The position numbers were made by a program, and so were the translations under genes. DNA of 63,092 nucleotides from the NCBI GenBank assembly GCA_001552515.1, contig BCRI01000026.1, forward strand, positions 1 through 63,092, read 5' to 3'. The stretch comes from Sphaerimonospora mesophila NBRC 14179 = JCM 3151 (GTDB taxonomy: Bacteria > Actinomycetota > Actinomycetes > Streptosporangiales > Streptosporangiaceae). Shown piece after piece: positions 38,129 to 46,334 of this stretch. The notes beneath the pieces were generated by a model. The model searched no databases. It worked only from the letters and a program-made list of their open reading frames with translations, and was not told where the DNA came from. The stretch's first letter is position 1, and the number at the start of each line of letters is the position of its first letter.

Positions 38129-38222
38129 GCGACCCAGGCGCACGGCCGCCGCGGACTCGCTCCCCGGTGGTGCCCCACCTATTACCCGTGCCCTGGGGGC
38201 ACACAGCGCCAGTCGCGGTGCC
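38129..38222 (-). promoter_or_regulatory. ZTP (pfl) riboswitch upstream of glyA
   Basis: Read on the minus strand, the leader contains the conserved ZTP aptamer blocks in order: GACTGGCG (38214-38207), a GGTGG...CCACC hairpin followed by CGGGGAGCG, and the 3' core GTGCGCCTGGGT. ZTP/ZMP riboswitches sense folate stress and commonly sit before glyA, folD and purH in actinobacteria. About 35 nt separate it from the glyA start; the expression platform is not obvious. Confidence 0.9.
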
Positions 38223-38294
38223 TTCAACCCTATCCGAGCGTCCCGGAGCCGTGTACGGCTCAGGCGTCGGAGATCAGCACGTCGCGGAAGACGC

Positions 38295-38332
38295 CCACGC
38301 GGGGGATGCCGACGTTCGCCGCCCCCGCGTGG
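38295..38332 (-). terminator. Terminator after the Ser/Thr kinase gene
   Basis: CCACGCGGGGG / CCCCCGCGTGG, an 11-bp perfect stem with 16-nt loop, 15 bp after the kinase stop and before the glyA leader. Confidence 0.65.
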
Positions 38333-38347
38333 AGATCCCCGGTGGGG

Positions 38348-39799
38348 TCATCCGTCGTGGATCGGGATGTCGTCGAACAGCCCGGCGCCGGGAAGGTCGA
38401 CGCTGATCGTCTTCAGGTCCTCGGGCACGTCGCTGAAACTCGCGTAGAGCTGCAGGTTGTCCCCGGGCTCGAGGTAGTTGCGGGGAACGGTGCTGCACAG
38501 GCACGCCCCGTCCTTCTTCGCCGGGCTGAACTTGGACCCGGTCGGCGGGTCGAGCAGGCCCGCACCGGCGACCGTGCTTCCGAGCATGTCCGGGGGCCAC
38601 CAGTTGGAGCCTCCGGTCGCCTTGACCTCCCACTGCACGCCGACGGAGGATCCCCGCCGCCGCACCGCTTCGATCGTCATCTTGAACGTTGTGCCCTGGA
38701 ACTGGACGTCACGGGTCGCGACCGGCCCTTTCGGCGGATCCGGCGTACCGATCCCGTTCTGGAGCACCAGGAACAGGGCGGCGGCGGAAGCGGCGACGAA
38801 CGCCCCGGCCCCGGCGATCGGCAGCCACCGCCTGCGGCCGCCGCCGGGCGTGCTCACCGGGACCGCCGCGCCCTCCCGGACCGCCGCGGTCTTCCTGTCC
38901 ACCGTCGCCTCCCCGGGTTCCGGGGTGGTCCAGATGTCGCTGACGATCCGGGTGGCGGCCTCCACGGCCACCTCCTCCCGGCCGAGCAGCCGGTCCAGGA
39001 GTTGCTGGGCGGTCGGGCGGCGGGCCGGGTCCTTGTCCAGGGTCCGTTCGACCAGCGGCCGCAGCCGCTCGTCGAGGCCGTCGAGCACGGGCACGTGGTG
39101 GGCCACCCGATAGAGCACCTCAGGGGCTGCGCCGGTGCCGAACGGCGGGCGGCCGGTGCCGGCGTAGGCGACCACGCACCCCCACGCGAAGATGTCGGCG
39201 GCGGGGGTGACGAGGTCGCCGCGCACCTGCTCGGGGGACATGTAGCTCGGTGTGCCGATCGTCGCCCTGGTGCGTTCCGCCAGCGCGTCGGCGAGCTGCG
39301 CGATGCCGAAGTCGATCACCCGCGGGCCGACCGGCGCGAGCAGGATGTTCGAGGGCTTGAGGTCGCGGTGGACCACCCCGGCCCGGTGGATCGCGCCGAG
39401 GGCCGTGGCCACGCCGACGGCGAGGGCGTCCAGGTTGGAGCCGGTCAGCGGTCCCTGGGCGTCGACCACGGCGGACAGGTCGGGCCCGTCGACGTACTCG
39501 GTGACCAGGTAGTGCAGGTCGCCGTCCTGGCCCGCGTCCAGCACCGGGGCGGTGCAGAACCGGGCGACGCGCTTGGCGGCCTCCGCCTCCTTGCGGAACC
39601 TGTTGAAGAACTCCTCCTGCGAGGCGAGCTCCGGGCGCATGACCTTGACCGCGACCTTACCCCCGGCGGGGTCATGGGCGAGGTAGACGATCCCCATCCC
39701 GCCCTCGCCCAGACGGCGTAGGGGTACGTACGGCCCGATCGTCCGCCGATGCGAGGCGGTGAGATCGCTTGTGGCGCTTCCTGACTGCTGCCCGTTCAT
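38348..39799 (-). CDS. Membrane Ser/Thr protein kinase (PknB-like) with extracytoplasmic sensor
   Basis: 483 aa from ATG 39799. Hanks kinase: glycine loop 'LGEGGMGIVYLA' (~30-41), K52 ('VAVKVM'), 'VVHRDLKPSNILL' (HRD 144-146), DFG 163-165 and activation segment 'TIGTPSYMSPEQVRGD'. A juxtamembrane linker leads to one TM helix 'WLPIAGAGAFVAASAAALFL' and a ~135-aa external domain of unknown type with paired Cys in 'DGACLCSTVPRN'. It lacks PASTA repeats. Probably a signalling kinase for an envelope cue. GTG 39829 is an alternative start. Confidence 0.93.
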   Translation of the reverse strand: MNGQQSGSATSDLTASHRRTIGPYVPLRRLGEGGMGIVYLAHDPAGGKVAVKVMRPELASQEEFFNRFRKEAEAAKRVARFCTAPVLDAGQDGDLHYLVTEYVDGPDLSAVVDAQGPLTGSNLDALAVGVATALGAIHRAGVVHRDLKPSNILLAPVGPRVIDFGIAQLADALAERTRATIGTPSYMSPEQVRGDLVTPAADIFAWGCVVAYAGTGRPPFGTGAAPEVLYRVAHHVPVLDGLDERLRPLVERTLDKDPARRPTAQQLLDRLLGREEVAVEAATRIVSDIWTTPEPGEATVDRKTAAVREGAAVPVSTPGGGRRRWLPIAGAGAFVAASAAALFLVLQNGIGTPDPPKGPVATRDVQFQGTTFKMTIEAVRRRGSSVGVQWEVKATGGSNWWPPDMLGSTVAGAGLLDPPTGSKFSPAKKDGACLCSTVPRNYLEPGDNLQLYASFSDVPEDLKTISVDLPGAGLFDDIPIHDG

Positions 39800-39854
39800 C
39801 GGAGCCCATCTTGGCGGATCAGCCACCATTTGGCGAAGATTCCCCTAAATCGGG

Positions 39855-40823
39855 TCAGCCAGTACCGGACTCACGTTGGTGCCGCGCCATGCCGTTCAGC
39901 GGCCACAGGCGGTCCACCTCGGCGTTCAGCGTCGCGCCGATGAGCACGGCGAGGGCGGTGATGTACAGCCAGAGCAGTACGGCGATCGGGGCGGCGAGCG
40001 AGCCGTAGACGGACAGCGGCGTGAACCACGCGGCCAGCACCTCGCGCAGGACGGCCGCGCAGAGGATCCAGATGAAGAGGGCGAGCACGGCGCCCGGGAT
40101 CTCGCGCCACCATCGCGTCCGGCGCGGCACGCTGACGTGGTAGAGCAGCGTGAGCATGAAGACGGAGCCGAGCACGACCACCGGCCAGTAGAAGATCGTC
40201 ACGACGACCTCGTACCGCGGCAGCGCGTTCGACAGCAGGGTGGGCCCGATGACGAGGATCGGCATGACGATCAGGCCGATCAGCAGCGCGGCCACATAGA
40301 GCGCGAAGGACATGACGCGGGTACGGATGATGCCCCGCTCCTCGCCCAGGCCGTACGCGATGGAGATCAGGTCCACGTAGACGAACAGCGCACGGGAGCC
40401 GGACCACAGCGACAACAGGAAGCCGACGGAGATCAGCGAGACCTGGCCGCCGGTGAGCGCGTCGGCGAGCAGCGGCTCGACCACGCGTTCCACCGTGTTG
40501 TGGGTGAACAGCAGCTCCGACTGGTCGATGACCCACCGCCGGATGTCCTGCACCGTGTGCTCGCCCAGCAGGCCGCTGAGATGTCCCATGACGCCGAGCA
40601 GTCCGAGCACGAACGGCGGCAGCGACAGCAGCGCGAAGAACGCCGCCTCGCCGGCGAGACCGGTCACCCGGTAGTTGATCCCGGCGATCGTGGTCGCCTT
40701 CGCCAGGGCCCACACGCTGGTGTCTCTGATCCAGCTCAGGCCGGCCCTGGCCACCGCCATGCCACGGCGTGACAGATGCCTCGGCGATCGCCGCGTGCGC
40801 GCCGACGCGTCCGTTGTGGTCAA
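39855..40823 (-). CDS. YihY/BrkB family membrane protein
   Basis: 322 aa with six predicted membrane helices ('AAFFALLSLPPFVLGLLGVM', 'LALYVAALLIGLIVMPILVI' type, 'AAPIAVLLWLYITALAVLIG'). The 'INYRVTGLAGEAAFFALLSL' entry and 'YGSLAAPIAVLLWLYITA' end are family hallmarks. Formerly misnamed RNase BN; true function unknown. TTG 40823 gives 21 extra basic residues before ATG 40760; the true start is uncertain. Confidence 0.88.
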   Translation of the reverse strand: MTTTDASARTRRSPRHLSRRGMAVARAGLSWIRDTSVWALAKATTIAGINYRVTGLAGEAAFFALLSLPPFVLGLLGVMGHLSGLLGEHTVQDIRRWVIDQSELLFTHNTVERVVEPLLADALTGGQVSLISVGFLLSLWSGSRALFVYVDLISIAYGLGEERGIIRTRVMSFALYVAALLIGLIVMPILVIGPTLLSNALPRYEVVVTIFYWPVVVLGSVFMLTLLYHVSVPRRTRWWREIPGAVLALFIWILCAAVLREVLAAWFTPLSVYGSLAAPIAVLLWLYITALAVLIGATLNAEVDRLWPLNGMARHQRESGTG

Positions 40824-40924
40824 TTGGCACCCGACCGGTGTGAGAAAGAACTAGAGGCCAAGGATAAGGGCATGGGACGGTGCTAGGGAGTGTCCGGCCC
40901 TCCCTGGGGAGCGGAGGAGGCACG

Positions 40925-41056
40925 ATGATCTGTGCGGCGTGCAAGGACCGCAGGCACCAGGACTGCCGCGGCGGCTCGTGGTGTGACTGTCAGCACAAGG
41001 AGCCCAGGGCCGACGGGCAGGTCGAACCCTCGGAGAACTGGGTGCGCAAGGGATGA
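40925..41056 (+). CDS. Small Cys-rich protein, 43 aa
   Basis: ATG 40925 is preceded by GGAGGAGG at optimal spacing. The protein starts 'MICAACKDRRHQDC' and continues 'RGGSWCDCQHKEP'; five Cys and two His could bind zinc. Small proteins of this pattern occur in many actinomycetes (from memory); function unknown. It sits between the YihY gene (divergent) and the second sulfite module, but has 95 bp and a separate promoter before that module. Confidence 0.75.
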   Translation: MICAACKDRRHQDCRGGSWCDCQHKEPRADGQVEPSENWVRKG

Positions 41057-41115
41057 GGGCGCCGGGCGAGAACGGGACATAATTCGCGAATCACGTCCGC
41101 ATATTGGACCAGAAC

Positions 41116-41144
41116 TTGGACATCTGGGATCTCCCGGGTATCGT
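41116..41144 (+). promoter_or_regulatory. Promoter of sulfite operon 2, giving a leaderless leader ORF
   Basis: TTGGAC (41116-41121), 17-nt spacer, TATCGT (41139-41144). The predicted start falls at 41151-41152, on the ATG of the leader peptide ORF, so that ORF would be translated without a ribosome site. Confidence 0.6.
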
Positions 41145-41151
41145 TTGTGAC

Positions 41152-41235
41152 ATGCCAGCGGATCCGTTGCTCGTCGTGCGACGCCACGTCGACCTTCAGC
41201 GTGTCCGCAGTGCCATGTGTATCGACGCCGGCTGA
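41152..41235 (+). CDS. Leader peptide of the RRHVDL...C type, sulfite operon 2
   Basis: 27 codons. The core 'RRHVDLQRVRSAMC' matches the putative leader peptide family seen before actinobacterial sulfur genes, ending a few residues after a single Cys. It lies 138 bp upstream of nirA on the same strand. Such ORFs are thought to sense Cys-tRNA charging. The probable leaderless start is discussed with the promoter. Confidence 0.85.
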   Translation: MPADPLLVVRRHVDLQRVRSAMCIDAG

Positions 41236-41373
41236 CCGCCGCCCTCTGCTGTTCCACTCGGGCGCGCCGCCTGGCGTCCTTTTCGCATGCCCCTGCACTC
41301 GATGACGAGGCGGGAGGAGCCTGCGCCGCGCCCCGGACCGATCAGAAATCGATCCTCGGAAAAGGACGCGCCC

Positions 41374-43056
41374 ATGAGCACCCCGGTACGCCCGGCGAAT
41401 CGCCACCACAAGCGCCCACGCGGTGAAGGCCAGTGGGCCCTCGGCTACCGCGAGCCGCTGAACGCGAACGAAGAGAACAAGAAGAACGACGACGGGCTCA
41501 ACGTCCGTCAGCGGATCGTCGACGTCTACGCCAGGCACGGCTTCGACTCGATCGACCCGTCCGACCTGCGCGGCCGGTTCCGCTGGTACGGCCTGTACAC
41601 GCAGCGCAGGCCCGGCATCGACGGCGGCAAGACGGCCGTCCTGGAGCCGGAGGAGCTCGAGGACCGCTACTTCATGATGCGGATCCGCACCGACGGCGGC
41701 CAGCTCAGCCTGGAGCAGCTGCGGGTCATCGCCGACATCTCCAACGAGTACGCCAGGGGCTCGGCCGACGTCACCGACCGGCAGAACATCCAGCTCCACT
41801 GGGTCGAGATCGAGTCGGTGCCGGACATCTGGGCGCGGTTGGAGGCCGTCGGGCTGAGCACCACCGAGGCCTGCGGCGACACACCCCGGGGGATGCTCGG
41901 CTGCCCGCTCGCCGGGATCGACGCCGACGAGGTGATCGACGGAAGGGCCCAGCTCCGGGAGATCCGCGAGCGCTACATCGGCAACCCCGAGTTCTCGAAC
42001 CTGCCGCGCAAGTACAAGACAGCCATCAGCGGCTGCGCCGCGCACTGCACCGTGCACGAGATCAACGACGTGGCGTTCGTCGGCGTCGTCGACGAGCAGG
42101 GTGAGGCCGGCTTCGACCTCTGGGTGGGCGGCGGCCTGTCGACCAACCCGATGTTCGCCCAGCGGCTCGGCGTGTTCGTCCGCCCCGAACAGGTCCCGGA
42201 GGTGTGGGCCGGGGTCACCTCCGTCTTCCGCGACTACGGCTACCGGCGGCTGCGCAGCAGGGCCAGGCTGAAGTTCCTGGTCAAGGACTGGGGACCGGAG
42301 AAGTTCCGCGACGTGCTGCAGACGGAGTACCTCAAGTACGACCTGCCCGACGGCCCGGCTCCGCAGACGCCGCGCGGCGGCCGCCGCGACCATGTCGGCG
42401 TCCACCCGCAGCGGGACGGCAACTTCTACGTCGGCTTCGCCCCCCGGGTGGGCCGCCTCAGCGGCGACCTGCTGCACCTGATCGCCGACATCGCCGAGCG
42501 CCACGGCTCCGGCCGGGTCGGGACGACCATCGAGCAGAAGATGGTCATTCTCGACGTCGCGCCCGACCGGGTGGAGTCGATGGTCGCCGAGCTGGAGGCG
42601 GCCGATCTCCAGGTCAACCCGTCCACGTTCCGCCGGCAGACGATGGCCTGCACCGGCATCGAGTACTGCAAGCTCGCGATCGTCGAGACCAAGAACGCCG
42701 CGTCCGAGCTGATCGACGAGCTGGAGCGCCGCCTGCCGGACTTCACCGAGCCGCTGACGATCAACCTCAACGGCTGCCCGAACTCCTGCGCCCGCATCCA
42801 GACCGCGGACATCGGCCTGAAGGGCCAGCTCGTGGTCGACGACAGCGGCGATCAGGTCGAGGGATATCAGATCCACCTGGGCGGCGCGTTCGGCGCGACG
42901 TCGGCCTTCGGCCGCAAGGTCCGCGGGCTCAAGACCACGGCGGCGGAGCTGCCCGACTACGTGGAGCGGGTCGTACGCAACTTCGAGAAGCAGCGGGACG
43001 AGGGCGAGAGCTTCAGCGAGTGGGTCCGGCGGGCGGACGAGGCCGATCTCCGATGA
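41374..43056 (+). CDS. nirA: Assimilatory ferredoxin-dependent sulfite reductase
   Basis: 560 aa, the length of mycobacterial NirA/SirA sulfite reductases. Two ferredoxin-like half-domains precede two siroheme domains; the cluster cysteines are C426 and C432 ('ACTGIEYC') and C468 and C472 ('NGCPNSCARIQTADIGLKG'). It reduces sulfite to sulfide with six electrons from ferredoxin. AAAGGACGCG precedes ATG 41374. It overlaps the zinc-ribbon gene (ATGA), and has no ThiS domain, unlike the copy at 21835. Confidence 0.96.
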   Translation: MSTPVRPANRHHKRPRGEGQWALGYREPLNANEENKKNDDGLNVRQRIVDVYARHGFDSIDPSDLRGRFRWYGLYTQRRPGIDGGKTAVLEPEELEDRYFMMRIRTDGGQLSLEQLRVIADISNEYARGSADVTDRQNIQLHWVEIESVPDIWARLEAVGLSTTEACGDTPRGMLGCPLAGIDADEVIDGRAQLREIRERYIGNPEFSNLPRKYKTAISGCAAHCTVHEINDVAFVGVVDEQGEAGFDLWVGGGLSTNPMFAQRLGVFVRPEQVPEVWAGVTSVFRDYGYRRLRSRARLKFLVKDWGPEKFRDVLQTEYLKYDLPDGPAPQTPRGGRRDHVGVHPQRDGNFYVGFAPRVGRLSGDLLHLIADIAERHGSGRVGTTIEQKMVILDVAPDRVESMVAELEAADLQVNPSTFRRQTMACTGIEYCKLAIVETKNAASELIDELERRLPDFTEPLTINLNGCPNSCARIQTADIGLKGQLVVDDSGDQVEGYQIHLGGAFGATSAFGRKVRGLKTTAAELPDYVERVVRNFEKQRDEGESFSEWVRRADEADLR

Positions 43057-43223
43057 GCGGCCCCGGCACGGAACGGGCCGTGCCCTTCTACTGCCCCTAC
43101 TGCGGCGATGAGGACCTGGAGCCGTACGTCACCGAGGAGGAGAGCCACGGCTGGTACTGCCGTTCCTGCGCCCGGGCCTTCCGGGTGCGCTTCCTCGGAC
43201 TCGGCGTCCAGCGTCCGTTGTGA
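43053..43223 (+). CDS. Small zinc-ribbon protein in sulfite operon 2
   Basis: 56 aa, ATGA overlap with nirA. Two CxxC pairs, 'FYCPYCGDED' and 'WYCRSCARAF', form a classic zinc ribbon. Always-next-to-nirA small proteins of this type are common in actinobacteria (from memory); role unknown, perhaps assisting the reductase or cluster delivery. Confidence 0.85.
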   Translation: MSGPGTERAVPFYCPYCGDEDLEPYVTEEESHGWYCRSCARAFRVRFLGLGVQRPL

Positions 43224-43254
43224 GCAGTGATGACCGGCGTGTGTGAGGAGTGGA

Positions 43255-43992
43255 ATGTTGGCGGTGACACTGGTGGAGATAGCGGCCGGACTTGAAAGGC
43301 AGCGGGCGACGCTCGACCTGCAGGGCATCGTTGAATCGGCGGCCGCGTTCCTGGAGAACGCGCCCGCCCGGGAGATCATCCGCTGGGCGGCCGCGACGTT
43401 CGGCGACCGGCTCTGTCTCACCTCCTCGATGAGCGACGCCCTGCTGATCGATCTGGTCAGCCGGGTCAAGCCGGGGGTCGACGTGCTGTTCGTGGACACC
43501 GGCTATCACTTCGCCGAGACCATCGGCACGCGGGACGCGGTGGAGGCGGTGCACAAGGTCAACGTGATCAACGTGAAGCCGACCCGCACGGTGGAGGAGC
43601 AGAACCGCGATCTCGGGCCCCGGCTGTACGGCCGCAACCCCGACCTGTGCTGCTACCTGCGCAAGGTGGAGCCGCTCAACCGGGCGCTGGAGCCGTACCT
43701 GGCCTGGATCTCCGGGATCCGGCGGGACGATTCGCCGACGCGGGCGGACACGAAGGTGGTGGAGTGGGACGCCAAGCGCCAGATGGTGAAGATCAATCCG
43801 ATCGCCGCCTGGACGCAGGCCGACGTCGACAACTACATCGCCGACAACGGCGTGCTGATCAACCCGCTGCACCACGACGGCTACCCGTCGATCGGCTGCG
43901 CCCCCTGCACCCGGCGCGTCGAGCAGGGTGAGGACGCGAGAAGCGGCCGCTGGGCCGGCCTCGGGAAGCTCGAATGCGGCATACACCTCTGA
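43255..43992 (+). CDS. cysH: Phosphoadenylyl-sulfate/adenylyl-sulfate reductase (copy 2)
   Basis: 245 aa. C132-C133 ('DLCCYLRKVEP') and C215/C218 ('IGCAPCTRR') give the 4Fe-4S CC...CxxC set, catalytic Cys C241 in 'LECGIHL'. It supplies sulfite to NirA. GAGGAGTGGA lies just before ATG 43255. Its last 19 bp overlap the next gene. Divergent in sequence from copy 1 (23861). Confidence 0.96.
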   Translation: MLAVTLVEIAAGLERQRATLDLQGIVESAAAFLENAPAREIIRWAAATFGDRLCLTSSMSDALLIDLVSRVKPGVDVLFVDTGYHFAETIGTRDAVEAVHKVNVINVKPTRTVEEQNRDLGPRLYGRNPDLCCYLRKVEPLNRALEPYLAWISGIRRDDSPTRADTKVVEWDAKRQMVKINPIAAWTQADVDNYIADNGVLINPLHHDGYPSIGCAPCTRRVEQGEDARSGRWAGLGKLECGIHL

Positions 43993-44711
43993 TCGCGGTG
44001 GCGCACGGGTCTCGCGACCCGCGCGCCGCCGCCACGGTGGAGGCCCTGCTGGATCGGGTGCGGCTCGCCCGCCCCGATCTGGAGGTGCGTGCCGCCTACC
44101 TGGATCACACGCCCCCGGCTCCGGCCCGGGCACTGGCCGATCTGGACGAGGCCGCCGTCCTCCCGCTGCTGCTCACCGCGGCCTACCACAGCCACGTCGA
44201 CATCCCCGCCGCGCTGAGGGAGGCGTCGGCGCTGCGGCCGTGGCTGCGCGTCCACCTCGGCTCGACCCTGGGCCCGCATCCGCTGCTCGTCACCGCCCTG
44301 GAACGGCGCCTCGCCGAGGCCGGGGTGGAGATCGGCGACCCCGGCACGGCCGTGGTCCTGGTCTCCGCCGGCTCCAGCGACGCGCGGGCCAACGCGGTCG
44401 TCGGCGACCTCGCCCGCCGGTGGGCCGGATCGCGCCCGTGGTGGTCGGTCACCGCCGCCTACGCCTCGGCCGCCGCCCCCACCCCGGCCGAGGAGGTCGT
44501 ACGGCTCACGCGCGCCGGAGCCCCGAGGGTGGTGGTGGCCCCCTATCTGCTCGCGCCGGGCCATTTCTCCGACAAGGTGCGGCAGGACACCCTCCGGGCC
44601 GGGGCGCACCGCGTGGCCGACGTCCTCGGCCCCGCCCCCGAACTCGTCACGATCCTCCTCGAACGCTACGGCCAGGCCGTACGCAACGACATCACCGCCG
44701 AGTCCGCCTAA
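43974..44711 (+). CDS. sirB: Sirohydrochlorin chelatase (CbiX/SirB type)
   Basis: 245 aa. Two CbiX half-domains: 'LIAVAHGSRDPRAAATVEAL' with metal-binding His11, 'LPLLLTAAYHSHVDIPAALR', and later 'VVVAPYLLAPGHFSDKVRQD'. It inserts Fe into sirohydrochlorin to make siroheme for NirA; position in the operon supports iron rather than cobalt. It overlaps cysH by 19 bp. Confidence 0.92.
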   Translation: MRHTPLIAVAHGSRDPRAAATVEALLDRVRLARPDLEVRAAYLDHTPPAPARALADLDEAAVLPLLLTAAYHSHVDIPAALREASALRPWLRVHLGSTLGPHPLLVTALERRLAEAGVEIGDPGTAVVLVSAGSSDARANAVVGDLARRWAGSRPWWSVTAAYASAAAPTPAEEVVRLTRAGAPRVVVAPYLLAPGHFSDKVRQDTLRAGAHRVADVLGPAPELVTILLERYGQAVRNDITAESA

Positions 44712-44731
44712 CGAACCCCCCACCCTCCGTG

Positions 44732-44974
44732 CGTGATCTTGCGAATTCTCGCAGCCACCCTCCTGACCTGGGCGAATATCCTCGGTGATCTTGTAGTTTC
44801 TCGCAGGCGAGCCTCCTGGCCTGCTCCGATACCCTTCGTGATCTCGCAGTCGGGACGATGCAAGATCACGAAGGGTTCTTTCGCTGCTCAGGGCATACGT
44901 CTGCGAGAAACTGCAAGATCGCGAACGTGAAATCCCTGGTCTCGGCTCGACGTGCGAGAATTCGCAAGATCACG
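44732..44974. repeat. Nested inverted/direct repeat element
   Basis: Three arms on the left (starting about 44732, 44786 and 44832) each carry the motif GATCTTG..(A/T)..TT(C/T)TCGCA and are about 53 bp apart; three inverted arms follow on the right (about 44861, 44902, 44953). The outermost pair is perfect over 22 bp (44732-44753 with 44953-44974; core GATCTTGCGAATTCTCGC), the middle pair matches over 20 bp with one mismatch, and the inner pair over 17 of 18 with a 10-nt loop. It lies between sirB and the rsgA leader. Could be a folded RNA/terminator cluster, a MITE-like element or a protein-binding array. Confidence 0.75.
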
Positions 44975-45085
44975 GTTGGGGGTGGGGCGGGGCGGGAAAA
45001 CGGGTTGCGGGGGTGGGCGAGGATATTGTTACCATTCGGGCAGACGTCGCGATCGGCGCGGCCGCAGACAGGGGAGGTGAGGACT

Positions 45086-45139
45086 ATGCGGGTCTTTCTG
45101 ACGACCATGCCGTCCATCAACTCCCGGGTGCCCGCCTAG
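45086..45139 (+). CDS. Short upstream ORF (17 aa) before rsgA
   Basis: ATG 45086 follows GGGGAGGTGAGG at good spacing and encodes MRVFLTTMPSINSRVPA, stopping at TAG 45137. The end of the ORF overlaps the left arm of a 10-bp hairpin. A TTGCGG/TACCAT promoter (45005/45030) with 19-nt spacing lies upstream. Probably a regulatory leader ORF. Confidence 0.6.
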   Translation: MRVFLTTMPSINSRVPA

Positions 45140-45180
45140 CCACGACATCTCGCTGGGCACCCGGTTTCCGAAGGGTGTCT
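45124..45180 (+). promoter_or_regulatory. Alternative hairpins before rsgA (possible translation switch)
   Basis: CCGGGTGCCC (45124-45133) pairs perfectly with GGGCACCCGG (45155-45164). The same GGGCACCC can instead pair with GGGTGTCT (45173-45180; two G-U), which covers the GAAGGG ribosome site at 45170-45175. The two folds exclude each other, and the leader ORF stop codon is within the loop of the first. Confidence 0.55.
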
Positions 45181-45184
45181 TCAA

Positions 45185-46315
45185 GTGATGTCTTCCTCTT
45201 TCGATCTGTCGTCGCTCGGCTGGCACGACGGGCTTCAGGCACTGCTCCCCGGCGGCACCGTCCCCGGCCGGGTGGCCCGGGTCCATCGGGGCGCCGCCGA
45301 GGTCCTCGCGGCCGACGGCGAACACCACGTCAGGTTCGGCGCCCAGGTGCGCCGGGCGGCGGCGGACGATCCGATCGCGCTGCCGTGCGTGGGTGACTGG
45401 GCGGCGCTGCACCGGCTCGACGAGGGCCGCTACGAGCTGGCGGAGGTGCTGCCGCGCACGACCGCCTTCGTCCGCGGCGGGGTGAGCCGCGACTCACGCG
45501 GCGGCCTGTCCGGCGACGGCCAGGGCCAGGTGCTCGCGGCGAACGTCGACGTGGTGTTCGTCGCGGAGCCCGCGATGCATGCGAGCGACTTCGCCGACCT
45601 GGGCCGGATCGAGCGGCTCGTCGCCCTCGCCTGGGAGAGCGGGGCCCGGCCGGTCGTCCTGATCACCAAGCCCGACCTGCTCGATCTGGGTCTGGACGAT
45701 CTCCTCGCCGATGTGTCCGCCGCCGCGCCCGGCGTGGCCGTCCACCCCGTCTGCTCGCCCACGGGGGAGGGGCTGGACCTCGTCCGCGCCCACCTCACCG
45801 GATCACCCGGGTCCGGATCACCCGGGTCCGGGACCGCGGTGGTGCTCGGCCCGTCCGGTGCCGGAAAGTCGACGCTCGTCAACGCCCTCGCCGGCACCGA
45901 CGTGATGGCGACGCAGCAGGTCCGGGCGGCAGACGGGCGCGGCAGGCACACCACCGTCCACCGTGAGATGATCATGCTGCCCGGCGGCGGCCTCATCATC
46001 GACACCCCCGGCATCCGCCGGGTCGGGCTGTACGACATGAGTGACGGCGTCGATCTGGTCTTCTCGGACATCGAGGACCTGGCCGAGAACTGTCGCTTCT
46101 CGGACTGCGCGCACACGGCTGAGCCCGGCTGTGCCGTACTCGCGGCGGTGGAGTCGGGGGAACTGCCGGAGCGGCGACTGGACAGCTGGCGCCGGCTGCG
46201 GCGTGAGGCACGCTGGATGGCGACCCGCACCGACGCCCGGCTGCGCAGTGAGGAGAGCCGCAAGTGGAAGATTATCCACAAGGAGATGCGGCGATCCGGG
46301 CGAAACCGCCCCTGA
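45185..46315 (+). CDS. rsgA: Ribosome small-subunit-dependent GTPase A
   Basis: 376 aa. Circularly permuted GTPase: G4 'VLITKPDLLDL' precedes G1 'VLGPSGAGKSTLVNALAG' and G3 'IIDTPGIRRVGLY'. N-terminal OB-fold, C-terminal zinc knuckle in 'CRFSDCAHTAEPGC'. It checks late 30S maturation. GTG 45185 has GAAGGG nine bases upstream; ATG 45188 is also possible. Preceded by a leader ORF and two alternative hairpins. Confidence 0.95.
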   Translation: MMSSSFDLSSLGWHDGLQALLPGGTVPGRVARVHRGAAEVLAADGEHHVRFGAQVRRAAADDPIALPCVGDWAALHRLDEGRYELAEVLPRTTAFVRGGVSRDSRGGLSGDGQGQVLAANVDVVFVAEPAMHASDFADLGRIERLVALAWESGARPVVLITKPDLLDLGLDDLLADVSAAAPGVAVHPVCSPTGEGLDLVRAHLTGSPGSGSPGSGTAVVLGPSGAGKSTLVNALAGTDVMATQQVRAADGRGRHTTVHREMIMLPGGGLIIDTPGIRRVGLYDMSDGVDLVFSDIEDLAENCRFSDCAHTAEPGCAVLAAVESGELPERRLDSWRRLRREARWMATRTDARLRSEESRKWKIIHKEMRRSGRNRP

Positions 46316-46334
46316 TGATGGGTATGAGCCCGCT

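Noticed and set aside
36878-39721. Plus-strand frame of 947 codons over glyA and the kinase
   Set aside because: It crosses two real genes, a riboswitch and a terminator and has no family motif.
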